A stretch of DNA of 64,000 nt from Chitinophagaceae bacterium (GTDB taxonomy: Bacteria > Bacteroidota > Bacteroidia > Chitinophagales > Chitinophagaceae), in the NCBI GenBank assembly GCA_017853575.1, contig JAFMJI010000009.1, positions 24,436 to 88,435 of the forward strand, written 5' to 3'. Below, one piece after another: positions 7,792 to 17,557 of this stretch. The translations under genes were made by a program, and so were the position numbers. Every line of letters begins with the position of its first letter. The stretch's first letter is position 1. The notes below the pieces were generated by a model. That model saw only the letters and a program-made list of their open reading frames with translations, was not told where the DNA came from and searched no databases.

Positions 7792-8216
7792 TTGCCGAAA
7801 TAGCTAGATAGAAGTTTGTCTTCTGCTGTTCTCATTTTTTTCTGATCGGCCGGCAACTTATCCTTGAATCCCATTAGGTGAAGGAGTCCATGGAACATGA
7901 CCCTGTGAAGCTCACGGTTGAAAGACGTATTCAGGGTGTTGGCATTGTCCTTTACCCGATCGATGCTGATATAGATTTCACTTTGAAGTGGACCCTTTTT
8001 GTCTGAAAGGTCAAACGTGATAATATCGGTGTAATAATCGTGCGATAAATGTTTCTTATTGATTTCCAATAAATAGGCATCAGAACAAAAAACAATGTTC
8101 AGTTCACCAATTTCCTTTTTAAAGGATTTGGCCGTTTTTGATAGAAATTGCTTCAATTTTCCCCTGTTTCGAAGAGAATTGAGCGGTTTTTGGTAGAAAA
8201 ACTGAATTGTAGACAT
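7788..8216 (-). CDS. ybeY: Endoribonuclease / rRNA maturation factor YbeY
   Basis: 142 residues. The UPF0054 metal-binding motif is present as HGLLHLMGFKDK (109-120): His109 and His113 are conserved, while the third ligand, His in the classic HGxLHLxGYDH, is Asp119 here. A conserved YYTDIITFDL segment (61-70) precedes it. YbeY is a single-strand endoribonuclease needed for 16S rRNA 3' end processing and ribosome quality control. The gene is followed by the overlapping CAP-domain gene and is divergent from feoA with a 65-bp gap. Confidence 0.92.
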   Translation of the reverse strand: MSTIQFFYQKPLNSLRNRGKLKQFLSKTAKSFKKEIGELNIVFCSDAYLLEINKKHLSHDYYTDIITFDLSDKKGPLQSEIYISIDRVKDNANTLNTSFNRELHRVMFHGLLHLMGFKDKLPADQKKMRTAEDKLLSSYFGK

Positions 8217-8281
8217 TCCAATAATAAAAGTACAAGAATTCCCCCGAAGCGAAGTAGCTTTGCAGTCCCGTTATAATAAAC

Positions 8282-8509
8282 ATGCTGAAAAAACTATCAG
8301 AGTTAAATGTTGGGCAGAAAGGAATCATCCATTCACTGGAAGATCAAGACCTGATTTTGAAGTTAATGGAAATGGGCTTCCTTCAAGGAGAAGAAGTGGT
8401 CGTAGAACAAGTTGCACCGATGGGCGATCCTATTTCTGTGATGGTAGCGGGATATCAGGTCAGTCTAAGACTGAATGAAGCTGCATCCATCACCGTAGAA
8501 ACAATCTAA
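8282..8509 (+). CDS. feoA: FeoA-family ferrous iron transport protein A
   Basis: 75 residues forming a single SH3-like FeoA domain: KLSELNVGQKGII at the start, a central LKLMEMGFLQGEEV and a closing GYQVSLRLNEAASITV. FeoA is a small cytosolic partner of the FeoB iron permease. FeoB is encoded 12 kb away (20784-22898) with no FeoA domain fused to it, so the two probably work together although separated. A perfect -7 element, TAGCTTTG, lies at 8255-8262, giving a start near 8269 and a short leader; no clear -33 element is seen. nadD follows after 21 bp. Confidence 0.88.
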   Translation: MLKKLSELNVGQKGIIHSLEDQDLILKLMEMGFLQGEEVVVEQVAPMGDPISVMVAGYQVSLRLNEAASITVETI

Positions 8510-8530
8510 TAATTTGATTATCAATTGATT

Positions 8531-9103
8531 ATGAAAATTGGACTCTACTTTGGTACCTTCAATCCGATCCACAACGGCCATCTGATCATTGCAAATTATA
8601 TCCTGCAATATGCAAAGCTGGATCAGGTGTGGATGGTAGTTTCACCACAAAATCCTTTCAAACAAAATCACAGTTTACTGAATGAATATCATCGTTTGTT
8701 TTTGGTGCAGCACGCATTAGAAGGTGAAACAAAAATCAGGGCAGTAGATATCGAGTTCGGATTGCCAAAACCATCTTATACCATTAACACACTCACCTAT
8801 TTACAAGAAAAATATCCTGAACATGAATTCGGTGTGATCATGGGTTCAGACAGTTTACAAAATTTAGATAGATGGAAAAATGCAGAAGTCATCATCAAAA
8901 ATTTTCCACTCTACATTTATGAAAGACAGGGTTATCCGTTGCGAGATGACTTGGATGATGCAATGATCATCGACATGAAAGCGCCCCTGCTGAATATTTC
9001 ATCTTCATTGATCAGACGAATGTTGAAAGAAGGAAAATCAATTCGCTATCTAGTGCCCGATGCAGTAAATGAAGAAATTCAGAAAGGGAATTATTATAAA
9101 TAA
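8531..9103 (+). CDS. nadD: Nicotinate-nucleotide adenylyltransferase
   Basis: 190 residues from the ATG at 8531 (a TTG at 8525 is rejected). The nucleotidyltransferase motif GTFNPIHNGH (8-17) and the C-terminal ISSSLIRRML stretch match NadD. MGSDSLQNLDRWKN is the typical nucleotide-binding loop. The enzyme makes nicotinic acid adenine dinucleotide from NaMN and ATP in NAD synthesis. It lies 21 bp after feoA, likely in the same transcript, and converges on chrA with a 2-bp gap. Confidence 0.95.
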   Translation: MKIGLYFGTFNPIHNGHLIIANYILQYAKLDQVWMVVSPQNPFKQNHSLLNEYHRLFLVQHALEGETKIRAVDIEFGLPKPSYTINTLTYLQEKYPEHEFGVIMGSDSLQNLDRWKNAEVIIKNFPLYIYERQGYPLRDDLDDAMIIDMKAPLLNISSSLIRRMLKEGKSIRYLVPDAVNEEIQKGNYYK

Positions 9104-9105
9104 GA

Positions 9106-10359
9106 TCAGCCAACTAACCATCCCAATAAAAGACAACCCATTGCCACAAAGGGTGCTTGAATTTTTGTGAATGTAAGCAACACAAATGTTGCGATGATCA
9201 CTGCAAAAAATAAAATACTGTCAAACAAAGGTTGATTTAATTGAGGGATGACAGTATCATTGATTAAATAGACTATACTCGCAAACATAATACCAACAAC
9301 AGCTGCATTGATCCCCAACATCATTCTTTCCACTGATTTGAAACGATGAAGGTTTTCCCACATGGGATAAAAGAAAATACACAATAAAAAACTTGGAAGA
9401 AAAATTCCAACACTTGCGATGATGCATCCGGCCAACTGCCAGTTCCAACTTTTATCTTTTAGCGACATCCCTCCGATATATGCAGTAATTGAAAAGGCGG
9501 GTCCGGGTATTCCTCTTACCATGCCGGCACCTGTTAAAAAATCTTCTCGGTTAATTTTAATAACGTGCTGGTTGTTTGATTTTACACGGTCTGTTTCTGG
9601 TCTTACTACATATTGTTCATACATCACAGGTATCAACACGTCAGCACCGCCAAATACAAAGCTTCCAAATCGATACATGTTTTCAAACAAGTTGAATGGA
9701 GCACGATAGGTCCAATCTTTTTTTCTTGCTGTCTCTGAAAGAAAGGCTGCAGAAATAAAAAAGAAAGAAAACAACAGGATCGGAAACCACTTGATGCTGC
9801 GCTGTTTCCACGGAACATCATCATTGGTTTTTTTATTGAACACCATCCCTACCAATCCACCAAGAATTAAAATAATTGGAAAGATCCAGGGTGTTTTAAA
9901 AAAAATATAGGTAGCAACGGCTGAAATTAATAATATGCGACGGGTAACTTTTTGACGAACGAGTTTAAGGGTTTTAAAAGCAGCAAATGCCAAAAAACCC
10001 AAAGCCATTGGTTGAATAAAATGAAAAATAGGCAAGCCATTTTGAGTAGTATGATTCACGAGAAATGACAAAGCCGACATAATAACTATGGCAGGCATCA
10101 TCCAAATCAACAACGTTAAAATAGCCAGTGAAATTCCACCTCGCTTATACCCAATCAGCGTGAGGGTTTGAGTAGATGTTGCACCAGGCATGAGCTGACA
10201 GAATGCATTTATATCCAACAACTCTTTGCTCGTAACATCTTTTCTTTTGTCAACAAATGTTTTCATCATCATACCAAAATGACCTTGCGGTCCACCAAAA
10301 GCAGAAATGCTGTGAAAAAAAACAGCGCGCAAAAAGGGGATATGACGAATCAGTGCCAA
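9106..10359 (-). CDS. chrA: Chromate transporter, ChrA family (long chain)
   Basis: 417 residues, two homologous halves, about ten to twelve membrane segments. Family signatures include [13 protein letters not shown] near the N-terminus with [10 protein letters not shown] shortly after, and [18 protein letters not shown] with [14 protein letters not shown] in the second half. CHR proteins export chromate in exchange for protons or take part in anion transport. The start must be the TTG at 10359: the stop codon of the upstream 2OG oxygenase lies in the same frame only one codon before it. This suggests translational coupling, or readthrough, between the two genes. Confidence 0.9.
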   Translation of the reverse strand: MALIRHIPFLRAVFFHSISAFGGPQGHFGMMMKTFVDKRKDVTSKELLDINAFCQLMPGATSTQTLTLIGYKRGGISLAILTLLIWMMPAIVIMSALSFLVNHTTQNGLPIFHFIQPMALGFLAFAAFKTLKLVRQKVTRRILLISAVATYIFFKTPWIFPIILILGGLVGMVFNKKTNDDVPWKQRSIKWFPILLFSFFFISAAFLSETARKKDWTYRAPFNLFENMYRFGSFVFGGADVLIPVMYEQYVVRPETDRVKSNNQHVIKINREDFLTGAGMVRGIPGPAFSITAYIGGMSLKDKSWNWQLAGCIIASVGIFLPSFLLCIFFYPMWENLHRFKSVERMMLGINAAVVGIMFASIVYLINDTVIPQLNQPLFDSILFFAVIIATFVLLTFTKIQAPFVAMGCLLLGWLVG

Positions 10360-10362
10360 CGA

Positions 10363-11307
10363 TTATTTTTTGAGTCCGATTTCTCTTAAACGCTCATCCA
10401 AATATTGACCTGCGGTATAATCTTCATAATGTTTCGGATTGGATGCAGTAATGCATGAATCAAGACATGCAAGCGACATCTGGCTTTTTGGATGAAGGAA
10501 AAATGGAATTGAATATCTGGATGTATGCCATTTTTCACGGGGAGGATTCACCACACGGTGTGTGGTACTTTTCAAACGATCATTGGTGAGTCGTTGCAAC
10601 ATATCGCCCACATTCACCACAATTTCACCATCATCGGCCTGAATGGGAAGCCACTCATTTTGCTTGGAAAGAATTTCGAGTCCTTCTGCAGATGCACCAA
10701 CCAACAGCGTAATAAGGTTGATGTCTTCATGTTGCTCTGCGCGTATAGCTGACTTGGGTTCTGAAGTGATGGGGGGGTAATGTATGACCCGAAGGATGCT
10801 GTTGCCCAGATGAATATGCTCTGAAAAATAATCTTTTCCTAGGTCCAGGTAGGAAGCAATTGCACTCAAAAGGGATGATCCTGATTTTTCAAAAGCACGG
10901 TAGGTGTCCAAAAACAATTGGTTGAAATGCGCTATTTCACTCACTTGAACATTATCGGGATAGGCTTCTGGAGACTCTTCCCCCTTTTCTACTGTTTGCC
11001 CGTATTGAAAAAACTCTTTCAAATCAGGCGCATCACTCCCCTTGGCATGTTCTTTTCCGAAAGACGTGTATCCTCTCTGGCCAGCGAGTCCAGCTATTTC
11101 ATATTTCTTTTTTACATCATACGGAAGTTCGAAAAATGCTTTAACGGTCGCATACACCTTATCAATCAACTGTTGATCAATGCCATGGTTTTTGACGGCA
11201 ACAAATCCAACTTCTTCAAAAGCTTTTCCAAGATCATTCGAAAACTGAACCTTTTGTGCATCCGTTCCGTTTGTATAAAGCGCAAGGTCTACTACTGGTA
11301 TGTTCAT
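10363..11307 (-). CDS. 2-oxoglutarate/Fe(II)-dependent oxygenase, isopenicillin N synthase family
   Basis: 314 residues. The N-terminal DIOX_N domain begins with IPVVDLALY. The double-stranded beta-helix carries the iron triad HED (His193, Asp195) and THR (His250), and the co-substrate motif R264-Y-S266. Family members hydroxylate, cyclise or oxidise small molecules. The substrate cannot be told from sequence. chrA follows in the same frame three bases after the stop. It is divergent from the DUF3089 lipoprotein gene. Confidence 0.9.
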   Translation of the reverse strand: MNIPVVDLALYTNGTDAQKVQFSNDLGKAFEEVGFVAVKNHGIDQQLIDKVYATVKAFFELPYDVKKKYEIAGLAGQRGYTSFGKEHAKGSDAPDLKEFFQYGQTVEKGEESPEAYPDNVQVSEIAHFNQLFLDTYRAFEKSGSSLLSAIASYLDLGKDYFSEHIHLGNSILRVIHYPPITSEPKSAIRAEQHEDINLITLLVGASAEGLEILSKQNEWLPIQADDGEIVVNVGDMLQRLTNDRLKSTTHRVVNPPREKWHTSRYSIPFFLHPKSQMSLACLDSCITASNPKHYEDYTAGQYLDERLREIGLKK

Positions 11308-11314
11308 ATAAAAG

Positions 11315-11346
11315 ATTGTATTGTAAAAATAACAAACATAATTTTG
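11315..11346 (+). promoter_or_regulatory. Bacteroidota-type promoter for the DUF3089 lipoprotein gene
   Basis: ATTG at 11315-11318 (one mismatch to the -33 TTTG), a 20-bp spacer and a perfect TAnnTTTG -7 element, TAATTTTG, at 11339-11346. Predicted start of transcription is near 11353, twelve bases before the ATG at 11365. Confidence 0.5.
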
Positions 11347-11364
11347 ATCTATAATTTCAACAAA

Positions 11365-12411
11365 ATGCTTCGTTTAAATGGTTTATTTGGGTTGTTGCTG
11401 ATCATCTTGGCATCAATGGGTTGTTCCCCCAAGATCGTAAGTTATTCTGGTGACAAGGCTTTTAAGAGCGAGGGCGGAACTCCAGACTATTCAAAACTTG
11501 AATATTGGGCAGCGCATCCCAATAAATGGGATCCATCTGATACGGTGCCACTTTTGCTCAGAAATGGTGAAAAGGAGAAAGAGGTGGATGTTTTTTATCT
11601 GCATCCCACAACATATACCGGAGAAATGCCTGAAGGAAAAACAAATGCAGACATAGATGATGCTACCCTGAATTACAAAACAGACTATTCCCCTATGTTG
11701 TATCAAGCCTCGGTTTTCAATGAAAGGGCAAGGGTGTTTGCTCCGAGGTATAGACAGGCGCATATTAAGATGTATGGTGAGAAAGACAGCACCAAATTAT
11801 TTGCTGCCTTTAACTTGGCTTATGATGATATTAAAAAAGCATTTCAATATTACTTAGAACACGAGAACAATGGAAGGCCCATTATCATTTCATCTCATAG
11901 CCAGGGTACAACCCATTCTACACGTTTGGTAAAAGAATTTTTTGATGGAAAACCATTGATGAATCAACTTGTATCTGCATACATGATTGGAATGCGGGTG
12001 AAGAAGGATGAATATAAAAATATTCAGGTTTGCAACGACAGTTCACAAACAGGATGTTTTGTTAGCTGGAGAACTTTCAGATACGATTACGAAGGAGATT
12101 GGGTAAGCAAAACAGATTCAACCATTGCAGTAGTTAACCCCATCACCTGGAAAACGAATGATGGCGTTGCAGAAAAATCGTTGCACAAAGGCGCGGTTCT
12201 TTACAATTTGAACAAGATTTATAATCACACACAAAATGCATGGGTGGAGGGAAATGCGTTGTGGATAACACATCCAAAATTCCCGGGTTCCTTTCTCTAC
12301 AGAAACAAAAACTACCATGCGGGCGACATCAACTTATTTTATGTAGATATCCGGGAGGATGTTTCAAGAAGAATCGACCACTTCAAGCAAACGCATAACC
12401 AAGGTCATTGA
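11365..12411 (+). CDS. DUF3089 lipoprotein, alpha/beta-hydrolase-like
   Basis: 348 residues from the ATG at 11365. The frame is open much further upstream, but that part is antisense to the oxygenase gene and lacks a signal peptide, so it is excluded. A lipoprotein signal ends ILASMGC with Cys20 as the lipidation site. The body starts with DVFYLHPTTYTG and carries the nucleophile elbow SSHSQGT, as in DUF3089, a family within the alpha/beta-hydrolase superfamily. It is likely an outer-membrane or periplasmic esterase-type protein of unknown substrate. It stands alone between a divergent oxygenase and usp. Confidence 0.85.
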   Translation: MLRLNGLFGLLLIILASMGCSPKIVSYSGDKAFKSEGGTPDYSKLEYWAAHPNKWDPSDTVPLLLRNGEKEKEVDVFYLHPTTYTGEMPEGKTNADIDDATLNYKTDYSPMLYQASVFNERARVFAPRYRQAHIKMYGEKDSTKLFAAFNLAYDDIKKAFQYYLEHENNGRPIIISSHSQGTTHSTRLVKEFFDGKPLMNQLVSAYMIGMRVKKDEYKNIQVCNDSSQTGCFVSWRTFRYDYEGDWVSKTDSTIAVVNPITWKTNDGVAEKSLHKGAVLYNLNKIYNHTQNAWVEGNALWITHPKFPGSFLYRNKNYHAGDINLFYVDIREDVSRRIDHFKQTHNQGH

Positions 12412-12474
12412 TTTTTATGAGCACGGTCATGCGTGTGATTTCTCAGCACTGTTAAGTTTGAGAAAATTACGCTT

Positions 12475-13320
12475 ATGAAACTCGTCATTGTTCCCACCGA
12501 TTTTTCTCCGTTGGCAGACAATGCCCTGAAATATGCGATGGACCTGGCTTCTGCAATGGATGGCAGCCTGATGATTTTGAATGTTTATCAACTGCCGATC
12601 AGCTTTTCTGAAGTACCGATGGTAACCATATCTGTAGAAGAATTAAAAAAAATTAGTGAAGAGAAATTAAAAGAGACCAAACAACAGATCGAAAGGATTA
12701 CTGGCGGAAAATTAAAAATATATACAGAAAGCAAATTGGGTGATGTGGCAGAAGAAGTTGATACGCTCTGTAAATCATTGAATCCATTTGCTGTTGTCAT
12801 GGGCACAAGGGGTGTAACAGGAGCGGGCAGATTTTTTTTGGGAAGCAATTCGCTTTCAGTGATTGGAAAAATTAATACGCCTGTTTTCATCATCCCCCCA
12901 GGTGCAACATTTAAACCTATCAGAAAAGTAGGATTAGCAACTGATTTGAGAAATGTGGTTGATACCATGTCCGTTTCACCCATCAAATCTCTTGTAAACA
13001 TGTTCAATGCTGAGCTACATGTATTGAATGTAGATTTTGAGAAGAAACATTTTACCAGTTATACTCCGGAGGAAACCCTGAACCTGGATACGATGTTATC
13101 CGGTTTAAATCCAACGTATGATTTTATTGAGAACAAGGACATTGATGAGGGCATCAATGATTTTGCAACAAAAAATAATCTGGATCTAATCATCACGCTT
13201 CCCAAAAAACACAAATTTGTAGAAGGGTTGTTTGAAAAAAGTTTTACCAGAGAATTGATACATCATACCAGCATTCCGCTGATGTGTATCAAAAAAGCTG
13301 TACCCGAGCCAGTTGTTTAG
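12475..13320 (+). CDS. Universal stress protein, two tandem Usp domains
   Basis: 281 residues. Domain 1 (about 1-142) begins [20 protein letters not shown] and ends in the ATP-binding signature [17 protein letters not shown]. Domain 2 (about 150-275) starts [12 protein letters not shown] and lacks that loop, so only the first half is expected to bind ATP. Tandem Usp proteins are common in Bacteroidota and act in stress or energy-limited states. A TAAGTTTG -7-like element lies at 12453-12460, 14 bp before the start. The stop overlaps that of the convergent asnS by 4 bp. Confidence 0.92.
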   Translation: MKLVIVPTDFSPLADNALKYAMDLASAMDGSLMILNVYQLPISFSEVPMVTISVEELKKISEEKLKETKQQIERITGGKLKIYTESKLGDVAEEVDTLCKSLNPFAVVMGTRGVTGAGRFFLGSNSLSVIGKINTPVFIIPPGATFKPIRKVGLATDLRNVVDTMSVSPIKSLVNMFNAELHVLNVDFEKKHFTSYTPEETLNLDTMLSGLNPTYDFIENKDIDEGINDFATKNNLDLIITLPKKHKFVEGLFEKSFTRELIHHTSIPLMCIKKAVPEPVV

Positions 13321-14753
13321 AACTCAGCACTCTTGGGTGTTCTAGGGAATGCAATTACATCCCTGATATTGGTCATACCGGTTACAAACAATACCATTCG
13401 CTCAAAACCCAGTCCGAATCCGGCATGTGGAACGGTACCAAATCTTCTTGTATCGAGATACCACCAGAGTTCCTCCTCTGAAATATGCATCTCTTTCATG
13501 CGTTGAGTAAGTTTATCAAGACGTTCTTCTCTTTGTGATCCTCCAACAATTTCACCAATACCGGGTGCAAGAATATCCATTGCGGCAACTGTTTTTCCAT
13601 CGTCGTTCTGACGCATGTAAAAGGCTTTGATGTCTTTCGGATAATTGGTTACAATTACAGGTTTTTTAAAATGCTTTTCAACTAGATATCTTTCATGTTC
13701 ACTTTGCATATCTATTCCCCACTTCACTTCATACTGGAATTTTTTCTTTTTGTATGCAGGTGAATCCAATAAAATATCTATTGCTTGAGTATAAGTGATG
13801 CGCTCGAAATCATTGTCCAATACAAACCTCAACTTGTCGATCAGTCCCATTGGACTTCTCTTGTCAGCAGGAAGTTGTTTTTCTTCTTCTGCAAGACGCT
13901 GATCAAGAAATTGCAAATCATCCATGTTATTATCCATTGCAAACTGGATGATGTATTTGATGAACGACTCGGCAAGATTCATGTTGTCTTCCAAATCATG
14001 AAAAGCCATTTCAGGTTCAATCATCCAAAACTCAGCAAGGTGTCTGGTGGTGTTGGAATTCTCTGCGCGAAACGTCGGACCAAAAGTGTAAATCTCACCA
14101 AATGCAGTAGCACCAAGCTCTCCCTCTAATTGTCCACTTACTGTTAGGTTTGTGCTTCTTCCAAAGAAATCTTCTTTGAAATCAATTTCACCCTTCTCGT
14201 TTCTAGGTGGATTATCAAATGGAAGTGTTGTAACCCTGAACATTTCACCTGCTCCTTCTGCATCACTTGCTGTTACGATGGGTGTATGTAAGTAAAGAAA
14301 TCCTCTTTCATGATAAAACTTGTGAACGGCAAAGGCCAAAGAGTGTCTTACACGAAAAACTGCACCAAACGTATTTGTTCTGAATCTTAAATGTGCTATT
14401 TCTCTTAGGAACTCAAGGCTGTGTTTTTTGGGTTGAAGTGGATATGCGGAAGCATCTGAGTCACCCAAGACTTCAAGTTCAGTAGCTATCAATTCAACTG
14501 CCTGGCCTTTCCCTTGAGAAGCAACCAAGTCTCCAGTAATTTTTAAGGCTGCACTGGTGGTAATTCTTTTCAAGGTGTTCTCATCAAATTTTCCCAATTC
14601 CAATACTACCTGTAGGTTCAAATTGGTGGAACCGTCGTTCAAAGCAATGAATTGATTGTTCCTGAGTGTTCTTACCCATCCCATTACCACAACCCCCTTT
14701 TGTCCGGGAGATTGCAGCAGTATTTCCTTTATTTTGATCCTTTTGTTGAACAT
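13317..14753 (-). CDS. asnS: Asparaginyl-tRNA synthetase
   Basis: 478 residues from the ATG at 14753 ([12 protein letters not shown]); a 24-residue upstream extension is rejected as non-conserved. The OB-fold anticodon-binding domain ([18 protein letters not shown]) comes first, then the class II core with motif 2 ([20 protein letters not shown]) and motif 3 ([15 protein letters not shown]). The length and the Asn-type ENSNTTRHL signature separate it from AspRS. The gene converges on usp and is divergent from rho. Confidence 0.97.
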   Translation of the reverse strand: MFNKRIKIKEILLQSPGQKGVVVMGWVRTLRNNQFIALNDGSTNLNLQVVLELGKFDENTLKRITTSAALKITGDLVASQGKGQAVELIATELEVLGDSDASAYPLQPKKHSLEFLREIAHLRFRTNTFGAVFRVRHSLAFAVHKFYHERGFLYLHTPIVTASDAEGAGEMFRVTTLPFDNPPRNEKGEIDFKEDFFGRSTNLTVSGQLEGELGATAFGEIYTFGPTFRAENSNTTRHLAEFWMIEPEMAFHDLEDNMNLAESFIKYIIQFAMDNNMDDLQFLDQRLAEEEKQLPADKRSPMGLIDKLRFVLDNDFERITYTQAIDILLDSPAYKKKKFQYEVKWGIDMQSEHERYLVEKHFKKPVIVTNYPKDIKAFYMRQNDDGKTVAAMDILAPGIGEIVGGSQREERLDKLTQRMKEMHISEEELWWYLDTRRFGTVPHAGFGLGFERMVLFVTGMTNIRDVIAFPRTPKSAEF

Positions 14754-14812
14754 ATACCAATTTTTCGCTTGCGAAGGTACTAAATGACGGGGCCTGGCTG
14801 AGCTAAATTTTT

Positions 14813-14841
14813 TTTGGGTTTCCAAAAAAACCGTAACATTG
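14813..14841 (+). promoter_or_regulatory. Possible promoter of rho
   Basis: TTTG at 14813-14816, a 17-bp spacer and TAACATTG at 14834-14841, which has one mismatch to TAnnTTTG. This would leave a leader of about 95 bases before rho at 14943. The spacer is shorter than usual, so the call is tentative. Confidence 0.35.
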
Positions 14842-14942
14842 CAGTCTCAAAGAGGCCATTTAATTCGTTAACCTCTTTATTTCCACTATAATTTTTATCC
14901 CTCGCATATTAAACCCTCCGGGTCTATCATCAAATAAAACAT

Positions 14943-16499
14943 ATGTACGACATTTTACAGCTGAATGACATGCTTGTTCCAGAATTATTGGACATTGCTG
15001 AACAACTCAAGATTACAGGTGCAAAAAAGCTTGAAAAACAAGAGCTTATTTACAAAATCCTCGATAAACAGGCCGTCTTAAATAGTGCGGTGAAAGGTGC
15101 CGAGTCTAAAGAAGATAAAACAGGAAAAAAGAAGAGAATTGTCAAAACAAGCACAGGAAACTCTACCGAAGAGGCCATCGTTGAAAATGATCCTGAATCT
15201 GGTGTAGAGAAAAAGCCTGCAAAACGCGGCAGACCAACCATTCAAAAAGATACACAACCCGAGGGTCAGGAAGAAGTGAAATCAGAATCCTCAGAGCCTG
15301 CAGCACAGGAGGGTCAAACCGGTGAAGACAATAGCGCATCTAAACAACTGTTCATTAAAAAAGAACCTGCATTTACCGTAGAATTTGATGGAGCGATACA
15401 GGGTGAAGGGGTATTGGAAATGATGCCTGATGGTTATGGATTTTTGAGAAGCAGTGACTACAACTACTTGTCATCTCCAGATGATGTATATGTATCTCCT
15501 TCACAAATAAAACTATTTGGAATTAAAACAGGTGATACAATCACCGGCAGTATTCGTCCTCCAAAAGAAGGCGAAAAATATTTTGCTCTGCTGAAGGTGG
15601 ATACTGTAAACGGAAGACTTCCTGAAGAAGTAAGAGACCGTGTTCCTTTTGATTATCTCACGCCGTTGTTCCCATTTGAAAAATTCAACCTCTATACAAA
15701 GCAGGATAATTATTCAACCAGGATGATGGACCTGTTCACACCATTGGGTAAAGGACAGAGGGGGTTGATTGTTGCACAACCAAAAGTGGGTAAGACAATG
15801 TTGTTGAAAGAGGTTGCAAATGCAATTTCAACAAATCACCCCGAGTGTTATCTCATGGTGGTGTTGATTGATGAGCGTCCTGAAGAGGTTACAGATATGG
15901 AGAGAAGCGTAAAGGCAGAAGTACTTGCTTCAACATTTGATGAACCTGCAGAGAAACACGTAAAAGTATCTACCATCGCTTTGCAAAAAGCAAAAAGATT
16001 GGTTGAATGCGGACACGATGTTGTTATTCTATTAGACTCGATTACTCGTTTAGCACGTGCACACAATACAGTTGCTCCATCATCCGGAAAAGTATTATCA
16101 GGTGGTGTGGAAGCAAATGCAATGCAGAAACCAAAACAGTTTTTTGGTGCAGCAAGAAAAATTGAAAACGGTGGTTCATTGACCATTCTTGCAACAGCAT
16201 TGATTGATACTGGAAGTAAAATGGATGAGGTAATCTTTGAAGAATTCAAGGGTACTGGTAATATGGAATTGGCATTGGATAGAAGATTGGCGAACAAACG
16301 CGTATTCCCTGCGATTGACCTCACTGCTTCATCAACTAGAAGAGAAGATTTGTTGTTGGATAAAGATGTATTGCAACGCATGTGGATCATTAGAAATCAT
16401 ATTGCTGACATGAACAGTGAAGAAGCCATGTCTTTGTTGTTGAAACAAATGAAAGGAACAAAAGACAACTACGAGTTCCTTACCAGCATGAACAAATGA
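14943..16499 (+). CDS. rho: Transcription termination factor Rho
   Basis: 518 residues, about 100 longer than E. coli Rho because of an insert. Residues 1-40 form the Rho_N helical domain; about 45-140 is a low-complexity region rich in Lys, Glu, Ser and Gln, as in many Bacteroidota; the cold-shock-like RNA-binding domain follows ([15 protein letters not shown]). The ATPase core has the P-loop [14 protein letters not shown] and Walker [14 protein letters not shown]. Rho is a hexameric RNA helicase that ends transcription. selU and selD follow with 13-bp and 1-bp gaps and may share its transcript. Confidence 0.97.
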   Translation: MYDILQLNDMLVPELLDIAEQLKITGAKKLEKQELIYKILDKQAVLNSAVKGAESKEDKTGKKKRIVKTSTGNSTEEAIVENDPESGVEKKPAKRGRPTIQKDTQPEGQEEVKSESSEPAAQEGQTGEDNSASKQLFIKKEPAFTVEFDGAIQGEGVLEMMPDGYGFLRSSDYNYLSSPDDVYVSPSQIKLFGIKTGDTITGSIRPPKEGEKYFALLKVDTVNGRLPEEVRDRVPFDYLTPLFPFEKFNLYTKQDNYSTRMMDLFTPLGKGQRGLIVAQPKVGKTMLLKEVANAISTNHPECYLMVVLIDERPEEVTDMERSVKAEVLASTFDEPAEKHVKVSTIALQKAKRLVECGHDVVILLDSITRLARAHNTVAPSSGKVLSGGVEANAMQKPKQFFGAARKIENGGSLTILATALIDTGSKMDEVIFEEFKGTGNMELALDRRLANKRVFPAIDLTASSTRREDLLLDKDVLQRMWIIRNHIADMNSEEAMSLLLKQMKGTKDNYEFLTSMNK

Positions 16500-16512
16500 T
16501 GATTGGTTTTAT

Positions 16513-17556
16513 ATGGGGGTAGAGAAAATTTCTGTTGAGACATTTGTTGCCCATGCAAAAAAATTTCCTATAATTGATGTACGCAGCGAAGCGGAGTTTG
16601 AGCATGCGCGCATTCCTGGTGCATGGAATCTTCCACTTTTTAATAATGAAGAAAGAAAGATTGTTGGTACAATCTATAAGCAAACCTCCAGAGAAGATGC
16701 AATAAAAAAAGGACTGGAATTTTTCGGTCCAAAGATGAGAGAAATGATTCTATTTGTCGAAGACAAGTTGAAAGATTTCAATCCATCAAATAAAACAATC
16801 CTGGTTCATTGTTGGAGAGGTGGCATGCGCAGCGCAGGTGTGGCGTGGCTTTTAGACCTCTATGGATTTAAAGTGTATACCCTCGTGGGTGGATACAAAG
16901 CATATAGAAACTGGGTATTGAAAACACTTGATTCAAAACCTAAGTTAAAAATTCTTGGAGGATATACGGGTTCTGGTAAGACGGTTGTATTGGAAGAATT
17001 GAAAAAAATGAACCAAGTCGTTATTGATTTGGAGGGTTTGGCGGGGCACCGCGGGTCCGCATTCGGAAACATAGGACTTCCAAAACAGCCCTCACAAGAA
17101 ATGTTTGAAAATAAACTTGCTGTTGAGCTTGGTGGAGCAAACACAAACAATAATGGTGATTCAATTTGGTTGGAGGATGAAAGTCAAAGAATAGGAACAG
17201 TAAATATTCCTCAATCATTTTGGCTGCACATGAGAAATAGCGATATACACTTTATTGAAATTCCATTTGAAAACAGATTGGAGTATTTGGTGGAAACCTA
17301 TGGAAAATTGGAGATGGGTGAATTAAAAGCAGCAACCGAGAGAATTCAAAAAAAACTTGGTGGGCTTGAAACCAAGACTGCGCTTGCGTTTTTGGACGAA
17401 AACAATATTCATGGTGCGTTTTCTATTCTATTGAAATATTATGACAAACTATATAGCAAGGGGCTTGAAAACAGGAATGACCCTAAGCCTTTGTTGAAAA
17501 TTTATCCATCCAACAAAGTTGATGCATACGTAAATGCTGCATTATTAATCAATTAA
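16513..17556 (+). CDS. selU: tRNA 2-selenouridine synthase
   Basis: 347 residues, also called mnmH or ybbB. The N-terminal rhodanese domain carries the active-site VHCWRGGMRSAG with Cys100. A P-loop domain follows with GGYTGSGKT (149-157). The enzyme replaces the sulfur of 2-thiouridine at tRNA position 34 with selenium through a geranylated intermediate, using selenophosphate from SelD. selD is the next gene, 1 bp away, so the donor and the user of selenophosphate are co-transcribed. Confidence 0.96.
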   Translation: MGVEKISVETFVAHAKKFPIIDVRSEAEFEHARIPGAWNLPLFNNEERKIVGTIYKQTSREDAIKKGLEFFGPKMREMILFVEDKLKDFNPSNKTILVHCWRGGMRSAGVAWLLDLYGFKVYTLVGGYKAYRNWVLKTLDSKPKLKILGGYTGSGKTVVLEELKKMNQVVIDLEGLAGHRGSAFGNIGLPKQPSQEMFENKLAVELGGANTNNNGDSIWLEDESQRIGTVNIPQSFWLHMRNSDIHFIEIPFENRLEYLVETYGKLEMGELKAATERIQKKLGGLETKTALAFLDENNIHGAFSILLKYYDKLYSKGLENRNDPKPLLKIYPSNKVDAYVNAALLIN

Positions 17557-17557
17557 T

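Noticed and set aside
10918..11364. Upstream extension of the DUF3089 gene (149 extra codons)
   Set aside because: It is antisense to the 2OG oxygenase, lacks a signal peptide, and a clear lipoprotein signal starts at 11365 with a good promoter before it.
14754..14825. 24-residue N-terminal extension of asnS
   Set aside because: Not conserved; the OB-fold of AsnRS begins at the ATG at 14753.
15848..16390. 180-codon antisense ORF inside rho
   Set aside because: Rho ATPase motifs on the plus strand explain the sequence; composition of the antisense frame is atypical.
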